Assembly: GCA_036231525.1 (NCBI GenBank)
Contig: JAZAGZ010000069.1
Location: forward strand, 1-15,790
Reading direction: 5' to 3'
Length of the DNA stretch: 15,790 nt
From: UBA6522 sp036231525
GTDB taxonomy: Bacteria > Pseudomonadota > Gammaproteobacteria > Steroidobacterales > Rariloculaceae
The translations under genes were made by a program, and so were the position numbers. The notes beneath the pieces are model-generated. The model had not been told where the DNA came from and made no database searches. It worked only from the letters and a program-made list of their open reading frames with translations. Positions 14,140 to 15,790 of the stretch are shown here, piece after piece (position 1 is the first letter of the stretch; each line of letters starts with the position of its first letter).

Positions 14140-14859
14140 TCAGTCCTTGGATTCCTCGGCCCCATCCTCGCCGGCATCGGTGGCTTGGGTTTCCTCCTCT
14201 CCTTCGGCCGGCTCCTCGCCCTCGACTTCCATACCTTCAAGCTCTAGATCTTCCTCAAGCTCTGGTACTTCATCTTCCTCTTCCTGCCGCGGTGGATTGA
14301 TGGTGATTATGGCTGGATCTTGATTGTGGGTTAACGCCAATATCTCAACGCCCTCTGGTGCGACTACATCAGATAGAATCTTTCGCTGGTTCATTTCCAA
14401 CTCTGAAATATCAAGTTCCAGGAACTCGGGTAGATCTTTAGGAAGACAGCTAATTTCCACATCCGCTATCAAAATCGCTATCTCGCCGCCTTGCTCTCTT
14501 ACACCGACGGCAGCTTCTTGGCCTGTGTAGTGAATTGGAACCTGCAGGGTGATTTTTTCGTCTTCTAAAATCCGCTGGAAATCCAGATGAAGCACTTGGC
14601 GCTTTGCCGGATGACGCTGTACGTCTTTGACTACGACGGCTTGTGTTTCTTTGCCCAGATTCAGCGTAAGAATGCTGGTTTGAAACGCTTCCTGCTCCAT
14701 TTGCTGGTGTAACTTACTTTGATCAAGGGCGATGGCCTTGGGTTCCTGTCCGCCGCCATAGAGAATGGCAGGTACCTTGCCTTGGCGACGTAACCGCCTG
14801 CTATGGCCCTTACCCAAATCATCGCGGTTTTCTATTTCTAGCTCGAACCCGGCGCTCAT
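14140..14859 (-). CDS. rplY: 50S ribosomal protein L25, long Ctc form
   Basis: Ribosomal protein that binds 5S rRNA in the central protuberance of the large subunit. At 239 residues this is the long form (general stress protein Ctc/TL5 type), not the roughly 94-residue E. coli L25. Residues 1 to about 95 are the L25 RNA-binding domain (KGHSRRLRRQGKVPAILYGG near the start, then HLDFQRI). About 97-185 is the C-terminal beta domain (VPIHYTGQEAAVGVREQGG). About 188-239 is a very acidic, probably disordered tail rich in Glu and Asp. The start has GGGGAG 7 nt upstream. It lies 43 bp after prs and is followed by a strong terminator. The prs-rplY pair is common in Proteobacteria. Confidence 0.96.
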   Translation of the reverse strand: MSAGFELEIENRDDLGKGHSRRLRRQGKVPAILYGGGQEPKAIALDQSKLHQQMEQEAFQTSILTLNLGKETQAVVVKDVQRHPAKRQVLHLDFQRILEDEKITLQVPIHYTGQEAAVGVREQGGEIAILIADVEISCLPKDLPEFLELDISELEMNQRKILSDVVAPEGVEILALTHNQDPAIITINPPRQEEEDEVPELEEDLELEGMEVEGEEPAEGEEETQATDAGEDGAEESKD

Positions 14860-14902
14860 GGCTCTTCTCCCCTTTGAGGGCGCCGGATGATAGCAGGCAC
14901 GG

Positions 14903-15790
14903 TTAGTCTACGTATAGGGAACTGACGGATTCAGCATCACTTATTCTGCGTACGGTTTCTGCGAGCAGTTCTGCAACGCTGAGTTGGCGGATCTTGTCAC
15001 AGGCTAGAGCAGCCTTGTTAAGAGGGATCGTATCTGTCACCACTAGTTCATCCAGCACGGACTTTTCGATGCGCTCAACCGCGGGTCCGGATAACACAGG
15101 ATGGGTGATGTAAGCCACTACTCGGACCCCCCCTTTTTTCTTGAGAATTTTCCCCGCCTCGCAGAGAGTGCCTGCCGTGTCAACAATATCGTCGATCAAC
15201 ACACACACCTTTCCTTTGACTTCTCCGATGACATTCATTACCTGAGCCATATTTGCCTGTGGCCGACGTTTATCGATGATTGCCAGACCGGCGTCGTCTA
15301 AGCGTTTTGCCAGTGCACGTGCTCTGACCACTCCCCCGACATCTGGGGAAACCACTACGATGTCATCATACTTTTGCTTCCACGCATCACCCAAAAGAAC
15401 AGGCGAGGCATAAACATTATCCACTGGGATATCAAAAAAACCTTGGATTTGATCGGCATGAATATCTACCGTTAGGACTCGGTCAATTCCCGCTTTACCG
15501 ATCAGCTGCGCTACCAACTTGGAGGTAATTGGCACACGACTTGCCCGAGGGCGTCGATCCTGCCGCGCATAACCGAAGTAGGGGATTAATGCCGTGATCC
15601 TTCCAGCGGATGCCCGTTTGCAAGCATCCGTCATGACTAGTAGCTCCATCAGGTTTTCATTTACTGGTGGGCAGGTTGACTGGATTATAAAGACTTCCTT
15701 ACCGCGGATGTTCTCCATGATCTCCACATTTGCCTCACCATCGCTGAATCGGCCAACGCTGATTTTCCCGAGCGGTATGTGGAGATGATG
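14903..15790 (-). CDS. prs: Ribose-phosphate pyrophosphokinase (PRPP synthetase), N-terminus cut by the window edge
   Basis: Makes phosphoribosyl pyrophosphate from ribose 5-phosphate and ATP for purine, pyrimidine, histidine, tryptophan and NAD synthesis. The frame stays open to base 15790, so 295 residues are visible and roughly 20 N-terminal residues are missing. A GTG at 15727 is internal, because GRFSDGEANVEI before it is conserved family sequence. Class I bacterial Prs landmarks are visible: FIIQSTCPP, PYFGYARQDRR, the VDIHADQIQGFF segment with the catalytic-site His, VVSPDVGGVVRARALAKRL, and the PRPP loop VLIDDIVDTAGTLC. The C-terminus ESVSSLYVD resembles that of E. coli. rplY follows after 43 bp. 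Confidence 0.97.
   Translation of the reverse strand, partial: HHLHIPLGKISVGRFSDGEANVEIMENIRGKEVFIIQSTCPPVNENLMELLVMTDACKRASAGRITALIPYFGYARQDRRPRASRVPITSKLVAQLIGKAGIDRVLTVDIHADQIQGFFDIPVDNVYASPVLLGDAWKQKYDDIVVVSPDVGGVVRARALAKRLDDAGLAIIDKRRPQANMAQVMNVIGEVKGKVCVLIDDIVDTAGTLCEAGKILKKKGGVRVVAYITHPVLSGPAVERIEKSVLDELVVTDTIPLNKAALACDKIRQLSVAELLAETVRRISDAESVSSLYVD

Noticed and set aside
13809..14300. Open frame on the plus strand opposite pth and rplY (163 codons)
   Set aside because: It crosses two confident minus-strand genes and the terminator, and its Arg/Pro-rich end is the mirror of the acidic L25 tail.

Overview
The window looks like chromosomal DNA from a gammaproteobacterium. The strongest clue is the right end, where prs, rplY (long Ctc form), pth and ychF lie in that order on the minus strand; this arrangement is familiar from Pseudomonas-like and other gammaproteobacterial chromosomes. 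The left end carries a DUF6152-type secreted protein, common in environmental and marine Gammaproteobacteria. Genus or species cannot be named from the sequence alone. No tRNA, rRNA, insertion sequence, phage gene, CRISPR array or transcriptional regulator was seen.

Layout. (1) 1-4353, plus strand: the 3' part of a cyclase-family (kynurenine formamidase-like) metallohydrolase, then glpK and a glycerol facilitator (glpF-type) 38 bp apart, then an exported DUF6152-domain protein. glpK and glpF form a glycerol uptake and phosphorylation pair; glpD is not in the window. (2) 4498-10747, minus strand, transcribed right to left: a complete tripartite tricarboxylate transporter (TctC-like binding protein, TctB, TctA), an MmgE/PrpD-family enzyme and a short-chain dehydrogenase, all tightly spaced, then a bicupin protein after a gap of about 175 bp. 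(3) 10824-12227, plus strand: a secreted or periplasmic M20 metallopeptidase diverging from the transporter across a 76-bp gap. (4) 12346-15790, minus strand: the housekeeping block, with prs cut by the window edge, rplY followed by a clear Rho-independent terminator, then pth and ychF.

How the genes may work together. The transporter, MmgE/PrpD enzyme and dehydrogenase look like one transcription unit for taking up an organic (poly)carboxylate and processing it by a dehydratase/decarboxylase/epimerase-type step and a dehydrogenase-type step. The divergent M20 hydrolase could release that carboxylate outside the cytoplasm. The substrate is not identifiable from sequence. The dehydrogenase lacks the canonical catalytic tyrosine, so its chemistry may not be ordinary SDR redox. 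This module is the least described part of the window. The rest is recognisable, with some unusual details in GlpK allosteric sites, the GlpF type, cyclase metal-site residues and the DUF6152 mature N-terminus.
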